Shown here: positions 16,740-25,607 of the stretch, in pieces
Layout of the letters: the number at the start of each line of letters is the position of its first letter
Position numbering within the stretch: the first letter of the stretch is position 1
Origin: an uncultured Nitrosomonadales bacterium
Lineage (GTDB): Bacteria > Pseudomonadota > Gammaproteobacteria > Burkholderiales > Gallionellaceae
DNA length: 33,653 nt
Reading direction: 5' to 3'
Assembly: GCA_903885165.1 (NCBI GenBank)
Contig: CAISHO010000032.1
Coordinates: 1 to 33,653 of the forward strand
The notes under the pieces: generated by a model
The model's database searches: none
What the model saw: only the letters and a program-made list of their open reading frames with translations
What the model was told of the DNA's origin: nothing
Position numbers and translations under genes: made by a program

Positions 16740-17900
16740 TTACATGATACCCAGCGTGGATTTGATAGAATGCCATTGACGCACAAACCATCCCGCTCTC
16801 TCCACAGACACCAACGCAACCAGAGGGACAATCGAAATCACATGCGTGTCGTCGCTTAAAATCAATCGTCCAACAACTTGCCCCTGCTTCAATGGCAACG
16901 GCATATTGACTGGAATATCCACCGTCGGCTTGAGCATCGCATAGTGTCCGCGAGGCACAGTGACCCATACATCTGCAGCAGCCCCTAACGTAATTTGTGC
17001 GGGCGTAGCTTGGATATTTTTCACGGTTTTAAGCACCTGGCCAGCTTTGTAGGCAAGATGGGTTTCGAAAAAATGATAGCCATAATCCAACAGCGCTTCA
17101 GCAGCTTCTGCGCTCGCTTTACGGGTACTAGAGCCCAGGACTACGGCAATCAGAGGACGACCATTGCGCAAAGCGGTTGCATCGAGGCAATAACCCGCTT
17201 CATCAGTATGCCCCGTTTTCATGCCGGTCACGCTAGCGTCGCTGAAAATCAGTGGATTCCAGTTCTGCTGTGTGACTTTGTTATAAGTAAACGTGTGATC
17301 ACCAAAATAATGAAGATATTGCGGAAACTGCTTCATGATATCCCGAGTGAGCAAACCAATATCTCGCGCACTCACAAGATGAGTGGCTGTTGGCAACCCA
17401 TTGACGTTATCAAAATGGCTTTCTGTCATTCCAAGCTGACGTCCTGTTGCATTCATCATTTGCACGAAGCTCGCCGAATTACCCGCAATCGCTTCAGCTA
17501 GTGCCACTGCCGCATCGTTGCCGGACACAACGACCATACCGCTTATCATCTGCTCAACGGTTGCAGGCAAATTAGGCTCGAGAAACATCGTCGAACCGCC
17601 AGCCTTCCAGGCTGCCACACTCACGGGGATCTGCTGATCAAGCTTCAGTGTTCCATTCACCAGAGCCTGAAAAGTAAGATAGGCCGTCATCAGTTTAGTT
17701 ATACTTGCAGGCGGGGTCGACTCATCGGCCGCACGTGCAGCAAGAATTTGGCCTGATGCGGGATCCAGTAATACATAGTGGCGAGCATCCACATTGGGCG
17801 CATCAGGAAAAACTAAAATCTCTTGAGCACGAATGCTCGTGATAGACAGCACCGCAAACAAAAATATGCCTACTGTACGGGTGGAAAAAAGTAGTGCCAT
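16740..17900 (-). CDS. dacC: D-alanyl-D-alanine carboxypeptidase (PBP5/6 family)
   Basis: This 386-aa periplasmic protein has a signal peptide (cleaved near SIRA-QE). All three active-site motifs of S11 peptidases are present: SITK (Ser66, Lys69), SGN (126-128) and KTG (228-230). The C-terminal beta domain (about 280-360) is followed by an amphipathic tail (FVRQWHSIKSTLGIM) that would anchor it to the inner membrane. It trims the terminal D-Ala from peptidoglycan pentapeptides, limiting cross-linking. The length matches PBP5/PBP6. Gene naming between dacA and dacC is arbitrary here. AGGAG lies 8 bases before the ATG. It is the first of a possible three-gene run with the cupin and TehA genes. 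Confidence 0.92.
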   Translation of the reverse strand: MALLFSTRTVGIFLFAVLSITSIRAQEILVFPDAPNVDARHYVLLDPASGQILAARAADESTPPASITKLMTAYLTFQALVNGTLKLDQQIPVSVAAWKAGGSTMFLEPNLPATVEQMISGMVVVSGNDAAVALAEAIAGNSASFVQMMNATGRQLGMTESHFDNVNGLPTATHLVSARDIGLLTRDIMKQFPQYLHYFGDHTFTYNKVTQQNWNPLIFSDASVTGMKTGHTDEAGYCLDATALRNGRPLIAVVLGSSTRKASAEAAEALLDYGYHFFETHLAYKAGQVLKTVKNIQATPAQITLGAAADVWVTVPRGHYAMLKPTVDIPVNMPLPLKQGQVVGRLILSDDTHVISIVPLVALVSVERAGWFVRQWHSIKSTLGIM

Positions 17901-18522
17901 GAAAAACTCCTAATACTGGATAATTTTGAAAACGAGAGTAATACTGTTATGGATATCAGGGAATAAAATTGAGTCTGAGGTGGATCAATTGATTGATTTC
18001 AAGCAACCTCGACAAGTATTTTTTCGGTGTTTGACTCATGCAGCGCGCGGGTGATCATTTTACCAGAGGAAGCAATGGCACAGAACCCCTACCTAAGAAC
18101 GAAAACGCGTCATTCCCGCGAAGGCGGAAATCCATTTGATTAAAAAAATTCTGAGCAGCAGTGCAATATCGATATTTTGTCCGCGTCACGGAGTGTATCT
18201 CTCGCTGGATTCTCGCGAAAGCGGGAATGACGTTACTAATGGATTATTTGGGTTTAAGCATCAACTGAAAAACAGTAGTTACCCACGAAAGACATGAAAA
18301 ACCCGAACAAATTCATATAATTATACGAGTATGAATCATCACCAATTTGGTGAATTGATACACGATCCTAAAAATTTGATCTATTTGCGAGCAACATAAT
18401 TTACCGCTGGCAACCTGCGCAGGCGCGGTTAGAAAAACTATCGCCAACGGCTGTTGAACACAAATACAATGAAAATATATTGGCCTCATGAACCCGCCGG
18501 GATCCATTATTGACGAGCCAAC
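17901..18522. other. Gene-free stretch holding a repeat element
   Basis: About 620 bases lie between the quinone oxidoreductase and carboxypeptidase genes. The only structured part is the repeat element listed at 18110-18255. A perfect short palindrome, TCACCAATTTGGTGA, lies at 18339-18353. The remaining frames give no recognisable protein. Confidence 0.5.
18110..18255. repeat. Dispersed inverted-terminal repeat element, copy 2
   Basis: The end TCATTCCCGCG... (18110-18134) is matched by an inverted end at 18206-18230 that finishes GCGGGAATGA. The tail CTAATGGATTATTT follows, shared with copy 1 at 9565-9578. The cores of the two copies differ in sequence but are of similar length, so structure rather than sequence is conserved. 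There is no coding capacity. Confidence 0.75.
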
Positions 18523-19494
18523 TCAAATGGTAAAAACACTCGAACCCGTTGTTTTGCGCGATTCCAGATCACGGTGAGCTTGCGCTGCATCCTTCAAAGC
18601 ATAGCTTTGGTTGACATGTATTTTTACCTTACCAGCGCTTACCGCCTCAAAAAGATCCGCCGAATTTTCTTCCAGCAAGGGTTTTGTGCCGACAAAGGTA
18701 GCGAGTGTTGGTCTTGTGATTAACAACGAGCCTTTTTGTGCCAGGATAGCTAAATCAAAGGGAGGAACGGGACCTGATGACGCACCGAATTGAACCAGAA
18801 GTCCGCGTGGACGCAAACAATCGAGAGATTTCGTGAAAGTGTCTTTACCCACCGAGTCATAGACCACAGCCAGTTTTTCTCCTCCAGTAATTTCAAGTAC
18901 ACGTGCCTGAAAATCTTCACGAGTATAGATAATCGGATAGTGGCAGCCATTCGCCTTGGCAAGCGCCGCCTTTTCTTCACTGGACACGGTGCCGATCACC
19001 GTCGCACCGAGTGCGGCAGCCCATTGGCAAACGATCAAACCCACGCCTCCGGCAGCCGCATGAATAAGAATCGTATCACCCGGCCCGACTTTATAAATAT
19101 CCCGTATCAAATAGCGTGCGGTCATGCCCTGCAACATCATTGCTGCCGCAGTCTGGTCGTTAATGGTATCCGGGAGTTTAACCAAGCGGTCCGCCGCAAT
19201 GACTCTTTGTTCCGTATAGGCTCCGATCACGGATCCATAGGCCACCCTGTCTCCCGGCTTTAGATGGGTCACGCCTTCGCCGACAAAATCAACGATGCCC
19301 GCCGCTTCCATGCCCGGTACAAAGGGCAGCGGAAGTGGATAAAGCCCGGTGCGGTGATAGACATCAATATAGTTTAGCCCAACTGCAGTTTGCTTTATCC
19401 GCACCTGCCCGATGCCCGGCTCACCGACTTCGGTCTCTTCCCATTGCAATACCTCAGGGCCGCCAGTTTGATGAATTTTGATTACGTGTGTCAT
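18523..19494 (-). CDS. qorA: NADPH:quinone oxidoreductase (zeta-crystallin type)
   Basis: This 323-aa protein is a medium-chain dehydrogenase/reductase of the quinone oxidoreductase group. The N-terminal GroES-like domain includes [18 protein letters not shown] and [19 protein letters not shown]. The Rossmann domain has [79 protein letters not shown] is diagnostic of Qor. No structural zinc cysteines are present, as expected. It reduces quinones with NADPH in the cytoplasm. GGAATTC before the ATG is the likely ribosome site. A long palindrome about 80 bases upstream may be an operator. Confidence 0.92.
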   Translation of the reverse strand: MTHVIKIHQTGGPEVLQWEETEVGEPGIGQVRIKQTAVGLNYIDVYHRTGLYPLPLPFVPGMEAAGIVDFVGEGVTHLKPGDRVAYGSVIGAYTEQRVIAADRLVKLPDTINDQTAAAMMLQGMTARYLIRDIYKVGPGDTILIHAAAGGVGLIVCQWAAALGATVIGTVSSEEKAALAKANGCHYPIIYTREDFQARVLEITGGEKLAVVYDSVGKDTFTKSLDCLRPRGLLVQFGASSGPVPPFDLAILAQKGSLLITRPTLATFVGTKPLLEENSADLFEAVSAGKVKIHVNQSYALKDAAQAHRDLESRKTTGSSVFTI

Positions 19495-19999
19495 ATGTGA
19501 ATTCCTTTTTGATTTGCCATCATTATGTAATGGTACGTTTCACGGTCAAGCGAACTGCGTGCCTTCATCTCCCTCTATGATCACGTGATCAAGAGGAAAA
19601 CGTCTTACCGCAGCATAATCGCCTGTTGGTATTCAGGTGACTTCAAGCAATCGAACTCTGCCTGAGATGATGAAAGTTCGATGAGCACATTGCGTGTACG
19701 GCACATACCCTCGGGATTCAAGTGCTGTCCGGATCGCACTAGAACACGATCAATCATCATTATTACACGGCAAAAAGTGGGAGATGGAGTTTTTTACTCG
19801 GGTAATTTTTCAGACCGCCGTAATGCTAACTGTCGCGATAGACTGGTGACTCAAGGAAGCTGGCGAGGCAGTCTTGCAAGCCATCGACGACTTTCTGCAA
19901 TCCCGCCACAGAGCGCATACATCACTGTTTTGACAGGACGGTTATGAACATCTTGATTCGCTGTTAGAATCGCGCAAACTTACAGGCCGGAGTTGCACT
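19495..19999. other. Divergent intergenic region qorA / ovoA
   Basis: About 500 bases with no convincing gene. It carries the palindrome listed at 19572-19596. A TAGAAT at 19965-19970 may be a -10 box for ovoA, but no good -35 lies at the right distance. An open plus frame at 19681-19947 gives a basic, low-similarity peptide that I do not accept. Confidence 0.4.
19572..19596. promoter_or_regulatory. Long palindrome upstream of the quinone oxidoreductase gene
   Basis: TGATCACGTGATCA (19578-19591) is a perfect 14-base palindrome. It is extended by CCTCT on the left and GAGG on the right with a one-base bulge, giving arms of about 12 bases. It lies 84-102 bases upstream of the qorA start. No U-run follows on either strand, so an operator is more likely than a terminator. 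Confidence 0.45.
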
Positions 20000-22111
20000 A
20001 TGCAAAACGCGTTATTTCAGAGAACCCCTTTATTGACAGGTACGGATGTTGCAGCAAAACGTGAGGAAATATTGTCCTATTTTCTCACCACTTTCGACCG
20101 TTATGAGCAATTGTTCGAATTGCTGGCGAGCGAAGAGGCCTACTATGTAAAGCCCATTTCACTGCGTCATCCGCTGATTTTCTATCTGGGCCACACGGCT
20201 ACTTTTTTTATCAATAAGCTGGTGTTAGCCGGTTTATTGTCGCAGCGCGTCAATGCGTCCTTTGAATCCACTTTTGCCGTGGGTGTAGATGAGATGAGCT
20301 GGGATGATCTGGATGAGGTCAGTGATGCCTGGCCGACTGTAGTAGAAGTGATGGACTACCGGCAGCAGGTTCGTTTAGTGGTTAGTCAACTGATTGAGAG
20401 TTTGCCGCTTGCTTTGCCGGTTGACTGGAATCATCCCTGGTGGACGATCGTCATGGGGATCGAGCATGAACGCATTCATCTGGAAACCTCGTCGGTGCTG
20501 ATCCGCCAACATGAGCTGATAAATATTAAACCCCATCCCGCTTGGGGTGCCTGCCAAGTATCAGGCACGGCACCGGAAAACCAGATGGTAACGATCCCCG
20601 CCGGTGTGATACGGCTGGGTCGTGAAAAATCAGAGACGGTTTATGGCTGGGATAACGAATACGGTTTGCACGAAGCGAGTGTTCCTGCGTTTGCTGCCAG
20701 CCGCTATCTGGTCAGTAATGGTGAGTTTCTTGATTTCGTGGATGATAAAGGTTACACGACGGATGCGTACTGGGATGTGGAAGGGCTGGCGTGGAAGCAA
20801 TTTAGTCTGGCTAAACACCCGACTTTCTGGGTCAGACAAGGCGAAGCGTGGGATTTGAGATTGCTGGCCGAGCTGATCGCCATGCCGTGGAACTGGCCGG
20901 CCGAGGTTAACTATCATGAAGCGGCTGCTTTTTGTAACTGGAAAAAAGCCACAACCGGACTGGCTGTTCGGCTGCCCACCGAGGATGAATGGCATCGGAT
21001 GTATGATTTTTGCGCACCGGCGACGATAGCGGCGGATCATCCAGCATCAGCTAATATCCATCTTGATCATTATGCTTCGCCTTGTCCGGTCAGCGAATTT
21101 GCACATGGTGAACTGTTCGACGTGACCGGTAACGTCTGGCAATGGACGCAAACGCCGATTTATCCTTTGGAAGGCTTTGTAGTACACCCCATCTATGATG
21201 ATTTTACTACGCCTACTTTTGACGGTCGCCACAATCTGATTAAAGGCGGTTCCTGGATATCCTGTGGCAACGAAGCACAGGCAGGTGCGCGCTATGCCTT
21301 CAGACGACATTTTTTCCAGCATGCCGGATTTCGCTATGTGATTGCCGATGCGCCTGTCGTTGCCGCCGCCTCGAATTATGAAACCGATCGCCTGCTGTCA
21401 GAGTATGCTGAATTTCACTACGGCGATGAACATTTCGGCGTGACCAATTTCCCCAAAGCGCTGGCAGATATTGCGATACGCGCCATGGCAGACAAACCCG
21501 CCAAAAAAGCGCTGGATCTTGGATGTGCAACGGGTCGCTCCACGTTCGAACTGGCACGCCATTTCGATCAGGTTACCGGCATCGATTTTTCGGCAAGATT
21601 TGTCGGGGTCTGCGCGCAGATGGCCGAACAGGGTGTGTTACGTTATACCTTGACCGAGGAGGGGCAGCTGGTCAGCTACAAGACGCGCAGGCTGGCCGAG
21701 ATGCGGTTGGAAGAAACCAGGAACCGGGTGGATTTCTTTCAGGGCGATGCTTGTAATCTCAAGCCGGTATTTAGTGGCTATGATTTGATACTCGCCGCCA
21801 ACCTGATCGACCGTTTATACAGCCCGGTAAAGTTTTTAAGTACGGTGCATGAGCGACTCAATATGGGCGGTATTTTGCTGATCGCCTCCCCCTATACCTG
21901 GCTGGAAGAGCACACCCGTCGCGAGGAATGGGTAGGCGGATTCAAGAAGAATGGCGAAAATTTCACTACGCTGGATGGCTTGAAAGAGATGCTGGGTGGA
22001 CATTTTCGCTTGTTGCAGGCGCCGCTTGATGTGCCTTTTGTGATCCGTGAAACGCGACGTAAATTTCAGCACTCTGTTTCTCAAGTCACACTTTGGGAGC
22101 GCATCGCTTGA
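20000..22111 (+). CDS. ovoA: 5-histidylcysteine sulfoxide synthase OvoA with fused methyltransferase
   Basis: This 703-aa protein has the full three-domain architecture of OvoA. The DinB-like N-terminal domain (about 20-170) carries the iron-binding HxxxHxE motif as EHERIHLE (His156, His160, Glu162). The sulfatase-modifying-factor (FGE-like) domain (about 195-450) shows VPAFAASRYLVSNGEFLDFV, RLPTEDEWHRMYDF, FDVTGNVWQWTQTP and IKGGSWISCGNEA. The C-terminal SAM methyltransferase (about 480-700) has motif I ALDLGCATGRS at about 503-513. OvoA joins cysteine to the C5 of histidine with O2 to give 5-histidylcysteine sulfoxide, and the methyltransferase later N-methylates 5-thiohistidine. GGAG lies 7 bases before the ATG. 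Its stop overlaps the ovoB start. Confidence 0.95.
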   Translation: MQNALFQRTPLLTGTDVAAKREEILSYFLTTFDRYEQLFELLASEEAYYVKPISLRHPLIFYLGHTATFFINKLVLAGLLSQRVNASFESTFAVGVDEMSWDDLDEVSDAWPTVVEVMDYRQQVRLVVSQLIESLPLALPVDWNHPWWTIVMGIEHERIHLETSSVLIRQHELINIKPHPAWGACQVSGTAPENQMVTIPAGVIRLGREKSETVYGWDNEYGLHEASVPAFAASRYLVSNGEFLDFVDDKGYTTDAYWDVEGLAWKQFSLAKHPTFWVRQGEAWDLRLLAELIAMPWNWPAEVNYHEAAAFCNWKKATTGLAVRLPTEDEWHRMYDFCAPATIAADHPASANIHLDHYASPCPVSEFAHGELFDVTGNVWQWTQTPIYPLEGFVVHPIYDDFTTPTFDGRHNLIKGGSWISCGNEAQAGARYAFRRHFFQHAGFRYVIADAPVVAAASNYETDRLLSEYAEFHYGDEHFGVTNFPKALADIAIRAMADKPAKKALDLGCATGRSTFELARHFDQVTGIDFSARFVGVCAQMAEQGVLRYTLTEEGQLVSYKTRRLAEMRLEETRNRVDFFQGDACNLKPVFSGYDLILAANLIDRLYSPVKFLSTVHERLNMGGILLIASPYTWLEEHTRREEWVGGFKKNGENFTTLDGLKEMLGGHFRLLQAPLDVPFVIRETRRKFQHSVSQVTLWERIA

Positions 22112-23277
22112 GTGTCAACTTCGATCAGTTAATTGATCGCAACGGCACTTCATCCGTCAAACATGACGGCCGTGAGGGATATTTCGGCACTAAAGAGGTG
22201 CTGCCGCTGTGGGTGGCGGATATGGATTTTGCAGCCCCCGAGGCGGTGACCCGTGCTTTGGCCGAGCGCGCGGCCCATCCGGTTTATGGTTATACGCTAT
22301 ATCCAGAAAGCAGCTATCAGGCGCTGATAGACTGGTTGAAAAAGCGCTACGACTGGCAAGTGCCGCGCGAGTGGATCGTGATGGCGCCGGGTGTGGTGCC
22401 GACTTTGTTTGCATCGGTGCTGGCGTTTACCAAACCGGATGAAGGCGTCATTGTGCAACCACCGGTGTACTTCCCGTTCTTTTCTGCGGTGACAACCAAT
22501 GCGCGCCGGCTGATCGAAAACCCGCTTCTGCTGAAAAATGGCCGATACGTGATGGATTTTGAGCATCTCGAACGCTGTGCGGCAGAGGGCGCGCGCCTAC
22601 TGATACTGTGTTCGCCGCATAATCCGGTGGGTAGAGTATGGCGAGAATCCGAATTAAAGGACGTGCTGCGTATCGCGCGTCGTTATGATCTGACCATCTT
22701 GTCGGATGAAATCCACGCTGATTTGACTTACCCCGGACAGACACACACGCCGCTGGCGATGCTTTCAGGCGATTCCGAAAAGCTGATAACCGCCGTGGCA
22801 CCAAGCAAGACCTTCAATATTCCGGGTTTAGGCCTGTCTTGTGTCATCGCAGCGGATCCGGCACATCGCGCAGCGCTCAGGACGGTTTTTGACAGTCTGC
22901 ATATGGGGAATTTCAATCCGTTCAGTATTGCCGCTTTTGAAGCGGCCTATCGCGGCGGGGAAGACTGGCTGGATAGTTTGATGCGCTATCTGGCCGCTAA
23001 CCGCGATTTTGTCAGCGACTATTTAACAAGAAATCTGCCCTATATTCGTCTGATTCAGCCGGAAGGAACTTATTTACTTTGGCTCGATTGCCGTGAAATG
23101 GACTTGAATGATGAAGCCTTGCGTGATTTTTTTGTGCAAAAAGCGGGCGTGGGCATGAATCCCGGCACGGTTTTCGGGCAGGGCGGCAGCGGTTTCATGA
23201 GACTGAATATCGCCTCACCCAGGTCCGTGCTGGCCGATACACTGATGAGGATCTCACGGGCTTGTCAGTTAAGTTAA
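22108..23277 (+). CDS. ovoB: PLP-dependent C-S lyase, probable OvoB
   Basis: This 389-aa protein is a MalY/PatB-type fold-type I PLP enzyme. LPLWVADMDFAAPEAVTRAL and HPVYGYTLYPESSYQALIDWLKKRY are family blocks near the start. LCSPHNPVGRVW, ILSDEIHADLTYPG (PLP-binding Asp) and APSKTFNIPGL (Schiff-base Lys) are all present. I choose the TTG at 22108, which overlaps the ovoA stop as TTGA and has GGGAGC 7 bases upstream. The protein then begins SVNFDQLIDRNGTSSVKHDG like its relatives. Coupling to ovoA points to the ovothiol beta-lyase OvoB, which cleaves histidylcysteine sulfoxide to 5-thiohistidine. Alone, the sequence could also be cystathionine beta-lyase. Confidence 0.85.
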   Translation: MSVNFDQLIDRNGTSSVKHDGREGYFGTKEVLPLWVADMDFAAPEAVTRALAERAAHPVYGYTLYPESSYQALIDWLKKRYDWQVPREWIVMAPGVVPTLFASVLAFTKPDEGVIVQPPVYFPFFSAVTTNARRLIENPLLLKNGRYVMDFEHLERCAAEGARLLILCSPHNPVGRVWRESELKDVLRIARRYDLTILSDEIHADLTYPGQTHTPLAMLSGDSEKLITAVAPSKTFNIPGLGLSCVIAADPAHRAALRTVFDSLHMGNFNPFSIAAFEAAYRGGEDWLDSLMRYLAANRDFVSDYLTRNLPYIRLIQPEGTYLLWLDCREMDLNDEALRDFFVQKAGVGMNPGTVFGQGGSGFMRLNIASPRSVLADTLMRISRACQLS

Positions 23278-23303
23278 ATCTAGTATTGAGATCACAATAG
23301 CGA

Positions 23304-24197
23304 TCATTTCGCCTGCCAAACACCAACGGCCTCAGTCAACTCAAAGAGTGATTTCACCACCCAGACTCCCTCAGTCAAGTGACGAGAAACGCCACTCCCC
23401 CCCGCCCAAATCGCTACTTCTTGCGGCAACGCATTGCGCATTTTTGTTAAACCAATTTTGATCTGGGCAGGTGTCATCGCGGCACTAAATGAAAGGGCGA
23501 CCAAATCAACTTGTTGCGTATTTGCGGCCAGCACAATTTCACTAATCGGCGTTTGTACTCCCAGCATGATGCAATGTGCGCCAGATAAACTCAAGGTGGC
23601 CTCGACCATCGATAAACCGAGTGCGTGCGCCTCGCCTGGCAAAGTAGTCAGTAACACTCGCGGACTGCCGTTACTATCGCGCAGGGTAGCAATGACAGCG
23701 CTCAGTACAGTAGTGACTTGCTGGCTATACAGATGCTCTTCGAAAATACGTATCTCACCCCGCATCCAAGCCTCACCGACCAGATGGTTCAATGGGGTCA
23801 ACGTCTTAGACAAAAAATCGCCCAAGCCCTGTTGCAACATCGATCGACTCAGCGCAAGACGTAGTGGATTGGCTTGATTGGCTTTGATTAACTTAAAAAG
23901 CATCAACAATTCATCCGAAGGCACTGCTTGATTTTGCGGGAGCCGCTCAAGCAAGCATTTCAACTCCTCCATACTTAAACCAACCACCTTAACTGGACGC
24001 ATACCAGAATCAAGTAATCGCTTGATTAAATGTAGTTTTTCAACCTGCTCAGCAGGGTAAAAACGGTCATCACGCTCATCGCGAATAGGGAGCGGAAAGC
24101 CATAACGCTTCTCCCAAACGCGCAACGTATCTTTACCAATACCCGTTTCGCGCTCTACTATCCCGATATTAAACAATTCAAATTTTGTCTTAGACAC
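23304..24197 (-). CDS. MerR-type regulator with cobalamin-binding domain (CarH/LitR family)
   Basis: This 297-aa protein starts with a MerR helix-turn-helix (NIGIVERETGIGKDTLRVWEKRYGFPLPIRDERDDRFY, residues 10-47). A helical-bundle B12-binding domain follows with W144-x9-E154-H155, then a Rossmann-like B12 domain with GEAHALG (E189-x-H191-x-x-G194) and SFSAAMTPAQI. This W-x9-EH plus E/DxHxxG combination is the mark of light-sensing CarH/LitR repressors that bind adenosylcobalamin. The residue after Trp is Met145, where Thermus CarH has the His that becomes the second ligand after illumination. It is convergent with ovoB and divergent from gpx-blc-CIA30, likely targets through the 282-base shared region. 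That region is AT-rich with no operator I can name. Confidence 0.88.
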   Translation of the reverse strand: MSKTKFELFNIGIVERETGIGKDTLRVWEKRYGFPLPIRDERDDRFYPAEQVEKLHLIKRLLDSGMRPVKVVGLSMEELKCLLERLPQNQAVPSDELLMLFKLIKANQANPLRLALSRSMLQQGLGDFLSKTLTPLNHLVGEAWMRGEIRIFEEHLYSQQVTTVLSAVIATLRDSNGSPRVLLTTLPGEAHALGLSMVEATLSLSGAHCIMLGVQTPISEIVLAANTQQVDLVALSFSAAMTPAQIKIGLTKMRNALPQEVAIWAGGSGVSRHLTEGVWVVKSLFELTEAVGVWQAK

Positions 24198-24479
24198 GAT
24201 TGACTTTTATTAGTGATTTAATCTATTATCCTTCAAAGTACTTTTATTTGTCCATGACAACTTTGACGACCACGCTTGATTAAAGCTAATACTTCAAATC
24301 AACGTATCCCCGTCATCGGTTCTGGATTGAACTGTCGTTTTTTGTTCACCACCAACTGCCGGAATATCGCTGCAGGTATGTATGAAAAAATCCCGCTAAT
24401 TGGCAGCCTGATGCGCTTTGTAAAACGTATAGCAAGAAGTTAAATTAACTTTTATTGATGCACTACCAGGAGAGAACAC

Positions 24480-25010
24480 ATGAAAATTCCATTCACCCTT
24501 TGCATCTTGTTTTTTTCACATCTCGCATTTTCTGCTAATTGCCCACCCATACTTGACCGGACGATTACCACTTTACAAGGAGAGAAGATTAATCTTTGCC
24601 AATATGCCGGCAAGCCAATTTTAGTGGTAAACACTGCAAGCAAATGTGGCTACACCCCGCAGTTTGAGCAGCTTGAAAACATGTACGGGAAATATCAAAC
24701 GCAAGGTTTACTCGTATTAGGCTTCCCTTCCAATGATTTTAATCAGGAACTTACTAATAACGGTGAAATCGCGAAATTTTGCAAGCTCACCTATAAAGTA
24801 AAGTTTCCAATGAGCGAGCCGAGCAAAGTAACCGGTAAAGATGCTAGCGCATTCTATAAAGTTTTAGCCAAAACAACGGGCGTCGAACCACAATGGAACT
24901 TCCACAAATACCTCATCGCGCCCGATGGTAAAACTATTTACAGTTTTCCCTCCGAAGTTGAGCCGGACAATCCAGCCATACTCAATAAAGTCGTTGAGAT
25001 GCTAAAGTAA
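24480..25010 (+). CDS. Glutathione peroxidase family protein, exported
   Basis: This 176-aa thiol peroxidase has a signal peptide (MKIPFTLCILFFSHLAFSA) and so probably acts in the periplasm. The peroxidatic Cys is Cys56 in VVNTASKCGYTPQFEQLE. The second landmark is GFPSNDFNQE, where Asp replaces the Gln of animal enzymes. The catalytic Trp is W139 in EPQWNFHKYL. Bacterial members usually use thioredoxin-like reductants rather than glutathione. AGGAGAG precedes the ATG. It heads a run with a lipocalin gene (18 bases on) and a CIA30-domain gene, divergent from the B12-type MerR regulator, which suits an oxidative or photooxidative stress role. Confidence 0.9.
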   Translation: MKIPFTLCILFFSHLAFSANCPPILDRTITTLQGEKINLCQYAGKPILVVNTASKCGYTPQFEQLENMYGKYQTQGLLVLGFPSNDFNQELTNNGEIAKFCKLTYKVKFPMSEPSKVTGKDASAFYKVLAKTTGVEPQWNFHKYLIAPDGKTIYSFPSEVEPDNPAILNKVVEMLK

Positions 25011-25028
25011 ATAGCGAATCGAGGACAT

Positions 25029-25607
25029 ATGCATTTCGGGATGTTTAAATACTCAATGTTAGTTGTGATGTGGCTGCCGGCGCTGGTTTTTGGCCAACCC
25101 GTCACCACCGTTGATCATGTTGACCTCAATCGTTACTTGGGTAGGTGGTACGAGATTGCCGCTATTCCTCAATACTTTCAGCGGATGTGTGTTCGTGACG
25201 TTACTGCCGAGTATGCGCTAAACGACGGCGGCATTTCGGTCACCAATCGTTGCACAACGGATAAAGGTACTTCTGTTGCGCAAGGCCACGCGCGCCTTGT
25301 AGACCCCCTGGATAGCGCAAAACTAGAAGTTACCTTCGTGAAAATCTTTGGTTGGCAATATTTGCTTGGCGGTGACTACTGGATAATCGACCTGGCAACG
25401 GATTATCGTTATGCCGTAGTTGGACACCCGAATCGTAAATATGCGTGGGTTTTGGCAGCGACCCCTCGTCTTGCCTCGACAGATATCGCTTTGATTGTGA
25501 AAAATCTGCAAAAGAACGGCTACGACACTTGCCAGCTTATCACTACCATACAAACAAACGGCTTATCAGTGAAGCAGCCACTATGCGAGTCTGCGACAAC
25601 CAAATAA
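25029..25607 (+). CDS. blc: Bacterial lipocalin (Blc-like)
   Basis: This 192-aa protein has a signal peptide-like start (MWLPALVFGQP). The lipocalin signature GRWYEIAAIPQYFQRMC at about 38-54 contains the GxW motif. GGDYWIIDLATDYRYAVVGHPNRKYAWVLAATPRL follows, the second conserved region typical of Blc and plant temperature-induced lipocalins. Unlike E. coli Blc I see no lipobox, so it is likely soluble periplasmic. Blc proteins bind fatty acids or lysophospholipids and are linked to membrane stress. The gene ends in TAATG, overlapping the next start by one base. GAGG lies just before the ATG at 25029. An in-frame ATG at 25041 is an alternative. Confidence 0.9.
   Translation: MHFGMFKYSMLVVMWLPALVFGQPVTTVDHVDLNRYLGRWYEIAAIPQYFQRMCVRDVTAEYALNDGGISVTNRCTTDKGTSVAQGHARLVDPLDSAKLEVTFVKIFGWQYLLGGDYWIIDLATDYRYAVVGHPNRKYAWVLAATPRLASTDIALIVKNLQKNGYDTCQLITTIQTNGLSVKQPLCESATTK

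Noticed and set aside
19681-19947. 88-codon plus-strand open frame before ovoA
   Set aside because: Basic, composition-biased product, no ribosome site and no family resemblance. Treated as non-coding.
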